NCBI GenBank assembly: GCA_905221605.1
Contig: CAJNDS010001570.1
Location: forward strand, 1-14,024
From: Symbiodinium natans
Taxonomy: Eukaryota; Sar; Dinophyceae; Suessiales; Symbiodiniaceae
Length of the DNA stretch: 14,024 nt
Direction: 5' to 3'
Shown here piece after piece: positions 1-8,175 of this stretch. Both the position numbers and the translations under genes were made by a program. Under the pieces are notes generated by a model that was not told where the DNA came from, ran no database searches, and worked only from the letters and a program-made list of their open reading frames with translations. The first letter of the stretch is position 1, and each line of letters begins with the position of its first letter.

Positions 1-315
1 GTCGGCACGCAGCAAAAGCCAAGAGGATGTCACGGCTATCAAGATGGAAGCCGACGCGTCTACACTGCACTGCGGGACATTCCCGGCACACAGCCATACC
101 TATACGCAAAGAAGGGCATCGCGCTGAACATGTATGAGCAGCTCGGGCAGCCACAGTTCTTTCTGACACTGACCTGCCACGCCCAGCAACCGAGCATCCT
201 GCTAGCAGCCATTTCGGCGCGCTTGTTGCGCCTGAATCCAAACCTGACACCTGCAGAGCTGCTTGGAAAAATTTGCATACAAGATGTTATATGGTTGGTT
301 CACAGTGCAACTTAA
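1..315 (+). CDS. Helitron replicase-helicase, N-terminal segment (partial, runs off left edge)
   Basis: The frame is open from base 1 to a TAA at 313-315, so the true start lies outside the window. The first ATG, at 130, falls inside conserved sequence and is not a credible start. Around bases 120-180 the translation reads LGQPQFFLTLTCH, which matches the N-terminal Helitron-like region normally seen as 'GKPDLFITFTCNP'. Just before it is a segment resembling the family's '...RYMRQNYQDAMAI' stretch. In Helitrons this lies upstream of the HUH nuclease of the rolling-circle replicase. It is in the same phase as the long frame that follows, so it is read here as the 5' part of that gene, separated by two stops. 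The identification rests on recalled family consensus, not on a search. Confidence 0.72.
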   Translation, partial: VGTQQKPRGCHGYQDGSRRVYTALRDIPGTQPYLYAKKGIALNMYEQLGQPQFFLTLTCHAQQPSILLAAISARLLRLNPNLTPAELLGKICIQDVIWLVHSAT

Positions 316-333
316 AGAAACGTAGCGAAATAG
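286..333 (+). other. Candidate short intron or nonsense-damaged stretch inside the Helitron gene
   Basis: Two in-frame stops, TAA at 313-315 and TAG at 331-333, separate two halves of one Helitron protein that are otherwise in the same phase. A GT at 286 and the AG ending at 333 would remove exactly 48 bases, keep the frame and delete both stops. Other frame-preserving GT-AG choices also exist: 286-384, 294-371 and 298-333. Introns of 48 bases would be short for a dinoflagellate. Simple decay of an old element is an equal alternative. Confidence 0.35.
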
Positions 334-3300
334 CAACACTTGCTACCCAATCCTTCGCACAACAACGTGAGGCTCGAACATGAGGCAGCTCAACTTCTTC
401 GCAGCTATCAAAAGCCCGACTTCAGATGGGACGGCTTGTCTGCCAATCAGCTATGCAACCAACAACCAGCCGTCGTGGCTCGACAATTCATGCATCAGCT
501 ACGGCAATTCCTGCGGTGGATGGCTCCACACATCAACGTGGACAAGAAGATCGATGCCAATGCCGACCCGGAAGACCAACACCACCAAGAAGACGAGGAA
601 GACACGATCAGCGTAGCAGCACCAGCACCAGACACGTCAGGCCAACACCACACCATGCGCAAAGAAACACCACCGTTCCACGTTACCGAGTACATCGTGC
701 GCATAGAATGGCAGAAGCGAGGCTATCCACACGCCCACATCCTGCTGTGGATGAATCCAGCGCCGCCCACGGAGACACCAAACCCCCTACAAGCCGAGGA
801 CGTGGACTGGTCAGACGAGGAAGACTGCCGTCGATTCGTGCCAAAGACCGCTGAAGAGATCAGCGACAAATTCATATGCACGAAGTCGCCGGCAAGCTGG
901 CGAGAATCCACCAAAACAGATGCAACAATCAGAGAGGTGAACGCCAAGCTAGCAGAGATGATGATACATCACTGCAGCGCCTACTGCGGCAAATTCGCGC
1001 TGGGGGCCTGTCGCTTCGGATTTCCTCGCGGCGAAGCCGACCGTTCACGCAGAAGAGATGCCCAGGAGATGTTCTTCAGTCGGTGGAAAAGCAGTTTAAC
1101 AGCAAGGAGACAAAAGCGAGACTGCATGATGGGACAGTACAACGCCGCCATGCTACGAATGTGGAGAGCAAGCATGGACTTGCAGGTCATATGTGAGCTC
1201 ACGAGCGCCAGCCGCTACATACTGGGCTACACGTTCAAGTCCGAGGAAGACTTCATCGCAGCCCGTCGCATGCAAGCAGTCATAGAAAAGCTGGCCACGG
1301 AAAACAGCAACCAAGCTCTCAACGCGCAAGAGGTGTACCGAGCCGCACATGCAGCGCTGCAAGGCAGGACAACCTCCACCTTCGAAGCATGCCACTTGCT
1401 GCTGGGATTTCCGGTGGTCGAATTCTCCAGAGACAACACGTGGATCCAAGCAGGCCCGCCAGAAACCTGGACACTGTGGGTACCGCAACGAGAAGAAGCC
1501 CAAGCGATAAAGCAGCCGGACGCGTACTTCGCAAGCAAGCAAGGACAAGAATGCAGCATGCCCGTCGCCCAACGATGCTACCAGCACTTACAAAAGGCCT
1601 TTGCAGAGCAAGAGACCGACGTACCGGTCGAAGGGTCCTCGCCAGTGAAGCGACGATGGAAAGACATCACTTTCTTCGACTTCTGCGCAGGCTTCAGGTT
1701 CATCGGCAAAGAATTCCCAGTTCCTCGAAAACGCCCAGCCATCGTGGGATATCGAAACTTCAGTCCGGACCTGGAGCCAGAAGCCTTCTACTACTCCAAG
1801 CTGCTGCTGCACTTGACCTGGACGACGCCCGGAGAATGGTTGCGACCAGAAGACAAAAACAGCCACGCCGCAGCCTTCCAGCGAATCGCCCGCGACGACA
1901 AGCAGCATCCCACCTTCTTGGAATCCATCTGCTTACCTGCTCTGGATGGCACGGTCGAGGCAGCCCGCAAACTACAAGCAGTTCAAGCCGTCATGTACAT
2001 GAAAGCCAAAATGGCACCCGCGGACCTCCGAGACGGTTGGTCGCACAGCCGCGCTGACGAGCAAAACTATCAAGATGCCCTCAAGATCATGGAGGCTCTG
2101 AGAGAGAGGCACGGAGGGACCATCGACTTTACGGCTCCAGACTTCGTGCCAACCGGCCCCGCAAGCAGCGCTTTCACACCAGTGGAAGGCGGAGAAGAAG
2201 CTTTCGGTCTGCTCACGACCAAGAACCCGGACCCAGAAACAGAACGACAACGACAGGCCATGGAGTACATCATTCGCACCGTCACGGACAACCCGAACAC
2301 CAAAGCCGGCCCCAGCACTCGACGCCTACGTCTCCTTCTGCACGGACCTGGAGGTTGCGGCAAATCAGTAGTGGTGCGCGCTGCTGCCCACATGCTTCGC
2401 CAAAGCGGCAAGGGCATAATCATAGCGGCGCCCACTGGCGTAGCAGCCTGCAATGTCAATGGCGTGACCCTACACCAATGCCTCTTCCTTCCGGTCGTGA
2501 ACCGTAGCCACGGGAAAGCCTGCGACGCTCCGTTGCCGAGGGGCTCGCACCTCGCAGCCCTGCATGAACTCTGGGCACAAGTATCCGTGCTCATCGTGGA
2601 CGAGATCAGCTTCATCTCCGCCTTCATGTTCGACCGCATAGACCAGCACCTGCGCATGGCCCGCAACATTCCCGACATCCCCTTCGGGGGGCTGCACGTG
2701 ATCTTCTCGGGCGACCTCTACCAGCTGCCACCTCCAGGAGGCCACCCTTGCTTCTGCAGTTCCCTATGGTGCTTCTTCGAGCTATGCGAACTGCAGGGCA
2801 ATCAGCGTGCAGCGCAGGATCCAGAATGGGCCGCGCTACTAGCGCGAGTGCGCATCGGCACTTGGACAGAGGGGGACATTCGCATGCTGAGAAGCCTCGT
2901 CATCAAGAAGAACGGCAAGCAGCAGCCTGCAACAGAAGCCGTGCACCTCTACGCCACCCGCAAGGCCGTCGCAGAAGACAACCAGCAATACCTAGACAAA
3001 CACCTAGCCAGCACAGGCAGCCAACTCTACGAGTGCCCAGCCGTGGACATCAGCGTGAGAACGGGCGCGCCATTGCCGCCGGAACTCGCCTGGGCCGAAC
3101 CAGAGAACACAGGAGGGCTCGAAGCCTTGCTGCGAATAGCAGTAGGAGTCCGAGTCATGCTCCGATTCAACATAGACGTTCGCGACAAGCTCGTCAACGG
3201 CGCGTGCGGAACAGTCACCCACATCGACGCCGAGGACACTGGAGAAGTGACAAAGATCTGGGTCAACTTCGAAGGACAAGCAGGAGCTCTCTGGTGCGAA

Positions 3301-4587
3301 GCAAAAGAAATGCAATCGGTGGCAATAACAAGACGAACAGCCACATTCCAGGACCAAACCGACAGCCGAGCGGAGCGCAAGCAGTTTCCACTCGTGCTTG
3401 CCAAAGCCACCACCATACACAAAAGTCAGGCAGCCACATGCCATCAAGGAGCGCACTCTGCACTGGACAGCACAGTCACCCAAGAAGGACAGGCGTACGT
3501 CGCGCTTTCCCGCTGTCCCACCCGACAACATTGCACACTCAGGAATTTCAACCCTGCGTGCCTACGATTCAACTCGCATGCAGAATGGGCACTCACGAAA
3601 CTCAGAGAACAGCAAGCAGAGAAGTCAGGCAGCGAGCTCTGGTGCAAGCTCATGAAACCTCCGCACAACAAAGAATTCTACACCCAACGGCTGGCCAAGC
3701 TGCCCCACCCAGACCTCCACAACAACAACAGCCCAGACGACGAACGACCATGGCACTGCCCACGATGCGGCGAAGCCACAGCCCACACCAAACCAGCGAT
3801 GAATGCACACAAGCGCATCTGCCCGGCAGCGCCACCCAAAGCCAAAGCCAAAGCCAAAGCCAAAGCCAAAGCCAAAGCCAAAGCCAAAGGCAAAGGCAAA
3901 GGCAAAGGCAAACCGAAACAAAAAGCCACGAGCAACAAAAGAACCAGAAGCACAACTACGCCACCCGAAAGAACATCCTGCAAACACAACGCGGTGCATT
4001 GGCAAACCAGCACGTTACAGGACAAGAAGCGCAAACGAGGCACACCAGACAGCCCAACAAATAGCCCTCCCAGCAAGAAGACGTCAAGCAACCAGACAGA
4101 CGGCAGGCCATCAGAACAAAGCAACATCTTCTTCGAAGAACAAGAAGGAGCCCGATGCGGCAAGCATGCGCTCAACAATGCACTCGGACACCATTTCTTC
4201 GACACCGCAGACATGCAGGACGCGGCCGAAACATTCATATGGGAGAACCCCGAACTCGGTGACGATATCGAAAGACACATCTCACCTGACGGAGACTATT
4301 CCATCGAAACCATGATGATGGCATTGCGAACCACGGCAATGAAGAAGTTCGGGCGCCTTTGCTGGCAAATGAGAGACACGCGTGCCACCAGCATCAGAGA
4401 CCTGGACGATTGCGTCGGAGCAGTGCAGAACCACTACAACCAGCACTGGGTCGCCTTGAGGCGCACCGGCGAAAACTTCCTGTACGTGGACTCTTTGAAC
4501 CGAGCAAAGCAGGCAACCATCCTCACAACGGAAGAACTAGAAGCCAGACTGCGCGCCCATCCAACATATGCGATTCGCGAGATTTGA
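334..4587 (+). CDS. Helitron Rep (HUH/Y2) - PIF1 helicase - zinc finger - Josephin fusion protein, main part
   Basis: Residues are numbered from the TTG codon at 340. The frame is open from 334, just after a stop, and neither end of this stretch is a convincing ATG start, so it continues the 1-315 segment. Domains in order: HUH nuclease motif at 129-136 (YPHAHILL, H131 and H133); Cys/His cluster ending in GACRFGFPR (H210, C212, C216, C224); tyrosine pair YILGY (Y293, Y297); SF1B PIF1-type helicase with Walker A GPGGCGKS at 669-676, Walker B IVDE (D754, E755), GDLYQLPP at 791-798, TIHKSQ ending at 1030 and YVALSR at 1053-1058; C2HC zinc finger (C1140, C1143, H1157, C1161); Lys-Ala/Gly tract; Josephin-like cysteine protease with EGARCGKHALNN (C1273), HWVALR (H1369) and YVDSLN (D1384). 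The nuclease would nick and join the transposon strand and the helicase would unwind it. The role of the protease is unknown. All key residues seen are intact, so this copy looks young apart from the stops at 313-333. Confidence 0.85.
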   Translation, partial: QHLLPNPSHNNVRLEHEAAQLLRSYQKPDFRWDGLSANQLCNQQPAVVARQFMHQLRQFLRWMAPHINVDKKIDANADPEDQHHQEDEEDTISVAAPAPDTSGQHHTMRKETPPFHVTEYIVRIEWQKRGYPHAHILLWMNPAPPTETPNPLQAEDVDWSDEEDCRRFVPKTAEEISDKFICTKSPASWRESTKTDATIREVNAKLAEMMIHHCSAYCGKFALGACRFGFPRGEADRSRRRDAQEMFFSRWKSSLTARRQKRDCMMGQYNAAMLRMWRASMDLQVICELTSASRYILGYTFKSEEDFIAARRMQAVIEKLATENSNQALNAQEVYRAAHAALQGRTTSTFEACHLLLGFPVVEFSRDNTWIQAGPPETWTLWVPQREEAQAIKQPDAYFASKQGQECSMPVAQRCYQHLQKAFAEQETDVPVEGSSPVKRRWKDITFFDFCAGFRFIGKEFPVPRKRPAIVGYRNFSPDLEPEAFYYSKLLLHLTWTTPGEWLRPEDKNSHAAAFQRIARDDKQHPTFLESICLPALDGTVEAARKLQAVQAVMYMKAKMAPADLRDGWSHSRADEQNYQDALKIMEALRERHGGTIDFTAPDFVPTGPASSAFTPVEGGEEAFGLLTTKNPDPETERQRQAMEYIIRTVTDNPNTKAGPSTRRLRLLLHGPGGCGKSVVVRAAAHMLRQSGKGIIIAAPTGVAACNVNGVTLHQCLFLPVVNRSHGKACDAPLPRGSHLAALHELWAQVSVLIVDEISFISAFMFDRIDQHLRMARNIPDIPFGGLHVIFSGDLYQLPPPGGHPCFCSSLWCFFELCELQGNQRAAQDPEWAALLARVRIGTWTEGDIRMLRSLVIKKNGKQQPATEAVHLYATRKAVAEDNQQYLDKHLASTGSQLYECPAVDISVRTGAPLPPELAWAEPENTGGLEALLRIAVGVRVMLRFNIDVRDKLVNGACGTVTHIDAEDTGEVTKIWVNFEGQAGALWCEAKEMQSVAITRRTATFQDQTDSRAERKQFPLVLAKATTIHKSQAATCHQGAHSALDSTVTQEGQAYVALSRCPTRQHCTLRNFNPACLRFNSHAEWALTKLREQQAEKSGSELWCKLMKPPHNKEFYTQRLAKLPHPDLHNNNSPDDERPWHCPRCGEATAHTKPAMNAHKRICPAAPPKAKAKAKAKAKAKAKAKGKGKGKGKPKQKATSNKRTRSTTTPPERTSCKHNAVHWQTSTLQDKKRKRGTPDSPTNSPPSKKTSSNQTDGRPSEQSNIFFEEQEGARCGKHALNNALGHHFFDTADMQDAAETFIWENPELGDDIERHISPDGDYSIETMMMALRTTAMKKFGRLCWQMRDTRATSIRDLDDCVGAVQNHYNQHWVALRRTGENFLYVDSLNRAKQATILTTEELEARLRAHPTYAIREI
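3838..3912 (+). repeat. In-gene hexanucleotide tandem repeat (AAAGCC, then AAAGGC)
   Basis: About a dozen 6-bp units run from AAAGCC into AAAGGC. In the gene's frame they encode alternating Lys-Ala and then Lys-Gly, giving a very basic flexible linker between the C2HC zinc finger and the Josephin-like domain. A 6-bp unit can expand or shrink without breaking the frame. The other two forward frames are open through the tract as Pro-Lys and Gln-Ser runs, which explains the spurious overlapping ORFs here. The basic tract could bind nucleic acid or act as a nuclear localisation signal; that is inference. Confidence 0.9.
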
Positions 4588-4922
4588 CAATCTGCTCATC
4601 AACCACCTCTATGCAGCTCGGCCTGAGAGAATCAAGCAGCCTTTCAATTTCTTAAACTTTCGAAGAGTGTGATTTGCCGAGGCCTTCGGAAACGTCACGA
4701 CGGCCCAGAACTGAGCGTTCAGGTGCCAGTTTCACCTTGCACAACGACAAAGACTCCAAAAGCACGGTCCAAAACAAGCTCGTGCCGTAGTTTCTCAAAG
4801 CCATAAAACAGAATGTCAGAAGGGAATCTGCACAGGCTTATGTCTGCGTCACTTCATGCTGAGAGCATTCCTGGATCAAGACAAGTTTGAAACCCATTGC
4901 ATTGTCGTCGAGAAGAACAGCC
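4588..4922 (+). other. Intergenic spacer between the Helitron and nuclease genes
   Basis: These 335 bases follow the TGA of the Helitron gene and precede the first ATG of the nuclease frame. I see no convincing ORF, RNA gene or tandem repeat. It should hold the 3' end of the first gene and the 5' leader of the second, but no recognisable poly(A) signal, promoter or Helitron 3' hairpin/CTRR end could be assigned with confidence. Confidence 0.5.
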
Positions 4923-5939
4923 ATGCCTCTCATCGAAGATTGCGCGCCATCCCCAGCAAGAAAGGTACGGAAACTGGACACCCAGCAGCAAAATCTCGTA
5001 AATCTGAAGATGCTGGGAGTGGACTTCGTGCTGCCCAAGCAAATTGCATACCAGGAACACTTATCCTCCTTTCCAGAACGTCCTCTCGAACTACCAGCCA
5101 CAATTCCTGACGACTTCGTGAAGGACACCCTGGCAGAATTGAACGCGCACCCGCGAGACAGAAATATCAGCTTCCAAGCAGACGACCACATCTACTTTTG
5201 GAAAGGACAGCGTGTGTCCAAATCAGTCACCCAATTTATTCACAAATTCGCCGCACCGTTCTGCGAAGAGCAGGTCATCAGTTCAATGCGAGAAAGCTGC
5301 AACTGGCCTCGTCCCGGATACCTGAAGACCACGCTTTCAGAAAGCCAGAAGAATAAGCTGCGGAAGATCCCCGGCAGCGAAGAACTTCTCGCAGAGCTCC
5401 AACGACTAGAACGAGACGAACTCAAAGTATGCCGTCTGGCCTTCAAGCTGCGTGCAAACCATGCGAACAATCCAGAAAAGGATATAGATATAGCAAATGC
5501 TCTGACAGAACTCGGTCTTTCCCAGGAAGAAATCATGCGCAAGTGGGAGAAAGCACGACAGGATGGAGCAAAAGAAGGCACGTGGATGCACGCACAATTC
5601 CAGTGCCTGCTCAATGGTGGCACCGTTCCCGCAAAAACCACCGAAGTGTTTCTCCTGTCGCAATTTCTACGGTCACAAGCCAACACGAAGGCGTTCCGAA
5701 CAGAGTGGCAAGTCTACGCAGACAGTGAAGACCTGGCGGGCAGCATCGACTATGTGGCGAAGCGGCCAGACAACAGCGTAGCCATCGTGGATTGGAAACG
5801 CACAAGTCCATATCGGCTCCAACGCCAGACGTCCAACAAGTTCATGCGAACGCCACTGAGCCATGTCCCCGACTGCACTCTGTGGCACTACCGCCTCCAG
5901 CTCAACGTTTACAAGTTCATTTTAGAAAAGTACTACTGA
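4923..5939 (+). CDS. PD-(D/E)XK superfamily nuclease (RecB/Cas4-like fold), C-terminus cut by a frameshift
   Basis: A 338-residue frame starting at the ATG at 4923; the same frame is open further upstream but only from a TTG. The C-terminal half carries the hallmarks of a PD-(D/E)XK nuclease: KEGTWMHAQF with H223 (the RecB/Cas4-type 'GTxxH' helix), TEW (E261), AGSIDY (D276) and IVDWKRT (D290, K292). D276-x13-D290-x-K292 is the expected metal-binding and catalytic arrangement. A Gln/Tyr-containing stretch near the end (WHYRLQLNVYKFIL) fits the family's usual helix after the active site. The protein should cut or resect DNA. It follows the Helitron gene on the same strand, so it may be cargo or an accessory gene of that element, or a separate nested gene. 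The frame ends in TGA right after EKYY, where conserved sequence appears to continue in another frame, so this copy may be defective. The exact family was not identified. Confidence 0.7.
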   Translation: MPLIEDCAPSPARKVRKLDTQQQNLVNLKMLGVDFVLPKQIAYQEHLSSFPERPLELPATIPDDFVKDTLAELNAHPRDRNISFQADDHIYFWKGQRVSKSVTQFIHKFAAPFCEEQVISSMRESCNWPRPGYLKTTLSESQKNKLRKIPGSEELLAELQRLERDELKVCRLAFKLRANHANNPEKDIDIANALTELGLSQEEIMRKWEKARQDGAKEGTWMHAQFQCLLNGGTVPAKTTEVFLLSQFLRSQANTKAFRTEWQVYADSEDLAGSIDYVAKRPDNSVAIVDWKRTSPYRLQRQTSNKFMRTPLSHVPDCTLWHYRLQLNVYKFILEKYY

Positions 5940-6058
5940 GAAACCGTTCTGCCATGTACATAGTGGGAACCAATCCCGAATACGGAGATCAACCGTTCAT
6001 AGACAACGTTCCCTTAATGGACCTTGAGACAAAGACTCTCCTAACGAACACGCAGTGA
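5940..6058 (+). pseudogene. Out-of-frame C-terminal remainder of the PD-(D/E)XK nuclease
   Basis: Immediately after the TGA at 5937-5939, a different forward frame reads SAMYIVGTNPEYGDQPFIDN and stays open to a TGA at 6056-6058. This looks like the natural continuation of the nuclease helix LQLNVYKFILEKYY: a beta-strand of the 'MYIV..NP' type followed by an acidic tail. The phase difference is explained by the loss of one base near 5936-5942. Alternatives are a programmed frameshift, an unseen splice event or a sequencing error. Confidence 0.6.
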
Positions 6059-6340
6059 GGAACAGCAAAAAATGAAGACCAGCGTGTGCTCTGCTTAAAT
6101 CAGATGGTAACGACGGGCCTTGAGAACCCCCCCACCCTATCAGTTCCTTATGATATGATACTGATCCAACACCCGAAGGGGAATATCAGAGAATCATCCA
6201 TGCAATAAATACAACGCGCTGGAAGACCCCTCGAAAGCCATCCCCCCCCCCCCACCAAAAAAAAGAGCCGCCCCAGGAAGCTCCCGAAAAGCATCAGGCG
6301 ACTCCCCAAAAGACCATGGAACACAGAAACAACAAAAAGA
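6059..6340. other. Non-coding stretch with short homopolymer tracts
   Basis: No supported gene. It contains a C tract at about 6240-6253 followed directly by an A-rich run. It holds short C- and A-rich runs and no recognisable conserved coding signal on either strand. Confidence 0.5.
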
Positions 6341-6347
6341 ACAAGAG

Positions 6348-6680
6348 CCCAGATTCCGATGCCCTGCCAGATAAACGGGCAACATTTTCCTCTTAGATAA
6401 GAAACTCGAAATAGCAAAAAAGAGAGGGACAAGCCCGGATGCCGGCGCCCTGCCAGAAAAACAGGTAGCATTGAGGGGCAGGCGCTCAGAAATAGCTAAA
6501 AAGAGGCAAAGGCCGCCCTAAAAAAGCCAAAATAGCAAAAACATAGGCAAAGGCCCGGGTTCCAGCGCCCTGCTGGAAAAAAGGCAACCTTTCCCCCTTA
6601 GACAGGCGCCCAGAAATAGCCAAAAAAGCAAAGACCCGGGTTCTAGCGCCTTGCCCAAAAACGGGCAGCATTTCAGCAAA
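6348..6680 (+). repeat. Decayed tandem repeat, about four copies of an 80-120 bp unit
   Basis: A core of the form 'gcccggnt.c.gcgccctgcca' recurs with its GCC(C/T)TGC element at 6361, 6447, 6567 and 6648. Each copy is followed by an A-rich spacer and a variant of 'cgggcaacatttt', with 'cagaaatagcnaaaaag' before the next copy. Spacing (86, 120 and 81 bp) and sequence vary, so the array is old. No coding potential is evident. Confidence 0.55.
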
Positions 6681-6842
6681 AAAGAGGGGGGGAGAAGGAG
6701 CAAGATGAGCATCACCCTGAGCCAAAGGAGCAAAAGAAGAGGGGGACGGTTTGTCCCATGGTGAGCATCATAAAAACAAAAAGCAGAAGGGGCATCGGGC
6801 ACTTGCAGGCAAAGCCGCTTCTCCTAGCCCCTTGAGCAAAAA

Positions 6843-6875
6843 GTCTTCTTCTTCTTCTTCTTCTGTCTTCTTCTG
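6843..6875 (+). repeat. CTT/TTC microsatellite
   Basis: About seven uninterrupted TTC units followed by an imperfect continuation ending in 'gtcttcttctgg'. Simple-sequence repeat in non-coding DNA. Confidence 0.85.
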
Positions 6876-6913
6876 GCGCCTCCACTCCCACCCCCTTCCC
6901 AGCAGGGCAGTGA

Positions 6914-7035
6914 AAGGCAGCCTAGGGAAACCGCAAGGGGTTGGAGCTTAGGGGCCTAAACCACGCAGGGTTTAGCGAAGGGCAGCCTAGGGTAACCGAT
7001 TGGGGTTCGGGACTTCGGGGCCTACCCTAGAACCC
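6914..7035 (+). repeat. Two-copy imperfect direct repeat of about 65 bp
   Basis: The string ggcagcctaggg occurs at 6916 and 6981. Each copy is followed by 'aaccg', then 'ggggtt', then a 'ggggccta' element near 6950 and 7018. Both copies end near AACCCTA- or CCTAAAC-like text, weakly recalling telomeric units. Confidence 0.5.
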
Positions 7036-7626
7036 TACCTAAACCGGGGGGAGGCTCCCGGCAGGGAACCCGCCCTCCACGTCGTCGTCGATGTAGCCAA
7101 TGCCTGCAGCAGGGCGGGGTTTTCAGGAGGAGGAAGAGAGGGGTTCAAAGCTTCTCTCTCTCACTCTCTCTCACCAGCCGGGCCTTGTCACACGCAGGGC
7201 CGCAGCCCTCCCCACACCCCGCCCGGGCCCCCACCCACCCCTATTGGCTTGTGGAGCGGTTCAAGACATGTTGACAAGCAAGTTCAAGATTCAAGACAAC
7301 ATGCCAAAAATCATGCAACTCCAAAACTCGCGAAAAAAAACAAGAAAGAGCTGCAACTTTTGGTATATTAAACTCTAGATAGTTTGACACGCCTTCAGAA
7401 CAACGAAAACACTTAAAAACTCTTCCATCCTGAAAAATGATGAGTTCTGCTTCGCTTGCCGTGGGCTGGTCTGTCTGCGGGTCTCCCGCTCGCGCTGGAA
7501 GGAGCTGCTGCCCTTGTGTGCTTTGCTTGATGCCGGGCGCATGTTCATACGGCGCATCAGTATGAAGGTCGCCACCCTTGGAGGGGGGCACAATCAGGTC
7601 AGCCCGTCAGACTCCAACCCTTTCCG
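7036..7626. other. Region without a supported gene
   Basis: Contains a CT-rich microsatellite near 7142-7172 and a CA/C-rich stretch near 7200-7240. Short open frames on both strands show no recognisable motif. Nothing else could be assigned. Confidence 0.5.
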
Positions 7627-7712
7627 CGCTTCCCCCCCCCCCGCCCCCCCCTCCCTGCCTCCCTGCCTCCTCCCTCCCTGCCTCCTGCCCCCCCCCTCCC
7701 CCCTCCCAAAAA
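7627..7712 (+). repeat. C-rich polypyrimidine tract, cassette copy 1
   Basis: Poly-C runs interspersed with CCCTGCCT and CCTCCCT units. The same order of units recurs at 9275-9345 before the second 13-bp array, so this is the left border of a duplicated cassette. The minus strand is G-rich. Confidence 0.8.
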
Positions 7713-7738
7713 GGAAAACAGAGTTCCAAAAAAAAAAC

Positions 7739-7828
7739 TCGGTCAAAACTTTCGGTCAAAACTTTCGGTCAAAACTTTCGGTCAAAACTTTCGGTCAAAA
7801 CTTTCGGTCAAAACTTTCGGTCAAAACG
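7739..7828 (+). repeat. 13-bp tandem repeat (TCGGTCAAAACTT), cassette copy 1
   Basis: Seven exact-spaced copies; GGTCAAAAC begins at 7741, 7754, 7767, 7780, 7793, 7806 and 7819. The array ends in CGTTATTGGGACCC and runs into telomeric repeats. The same 13-mer appears at 9379, 11399 and 13280. Confidence 0.95.
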
Positions 7829-7860
7829 TTATTGGGACCCAAACCCTACACAATTTCTAT

Positions 7861-8175
7861 AAACCCTAAACCCTAAACCCTAAACCCTAAACCCTAAACC
7901 CTAAACCCTAAACCCTAAACCCTAAACCCTAAACCCTAAACCCTAAACCCTAAACCCTAAACCCTAAACCCTAAACCCTAAACCTAACCCTAAACCCTAA
8001 ACCCTAAACCCTAAACCCTAAACCCTAAACCCTAAACCCTAAAAACCCTAAACCCTAAACCCTAAACCCTAAACCCTAAACCCTAAACCCTAAACCCTAA
8101 ACCCTAAACCCTAAACCCTAAACCCTAAACCCTAAACCCTAAACCCTAAACCCTAAACCCTAAACCCTAAACCCT
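7861..8175 (+). repeat. Interstitial telomeric repeat array (CCCTAAA)n
   Basis: About 45 units of CCCTAAA, the C-strand of the TTTAGGG (Arabidopsis-type) telomere, with two slips: a CCTAAC variant near 7980 and extra A's near 8041. It lies inside the window with single-copy DNA on the left and satellite DNA on the right, so it is not at a sequence end. On the + strand the C-rich orientation is what a chromosome end pointing left would show. Confidence 0.97.

Noticed and set aside
130-315. A separate 61-residue gene starting at ATG 130
   Set aside because: The frame is open from base 1, and the ATG lies within conserved Helitron sequence, so it is part of a larger gene.
2748-4064. 438-residue + strand ORF overlapping the helicase gene, and similar ones at 1389-2057 and 3803-4315
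   Set aside because: Shadows of the Helitron gene in other phases; Arg/Gln/Ser- or Lys/Pro-rich with no motifs, while the main frame has a full set of helicase and protease motifs.
4588-6200. Helitron 3' terminus (hairpin followed by CTRR)
   Set aside because: Several CTAA/CTAG-like strings exist, but none had a convincing hairpin at the right distance; ends cannot be fixed without comparing copies.
7739-7828. CRISPR-like array
   Set aside because: The 13-bp units are directly adjacent with no spacers; this is a simple tandem repeat in a eukaryotic context.
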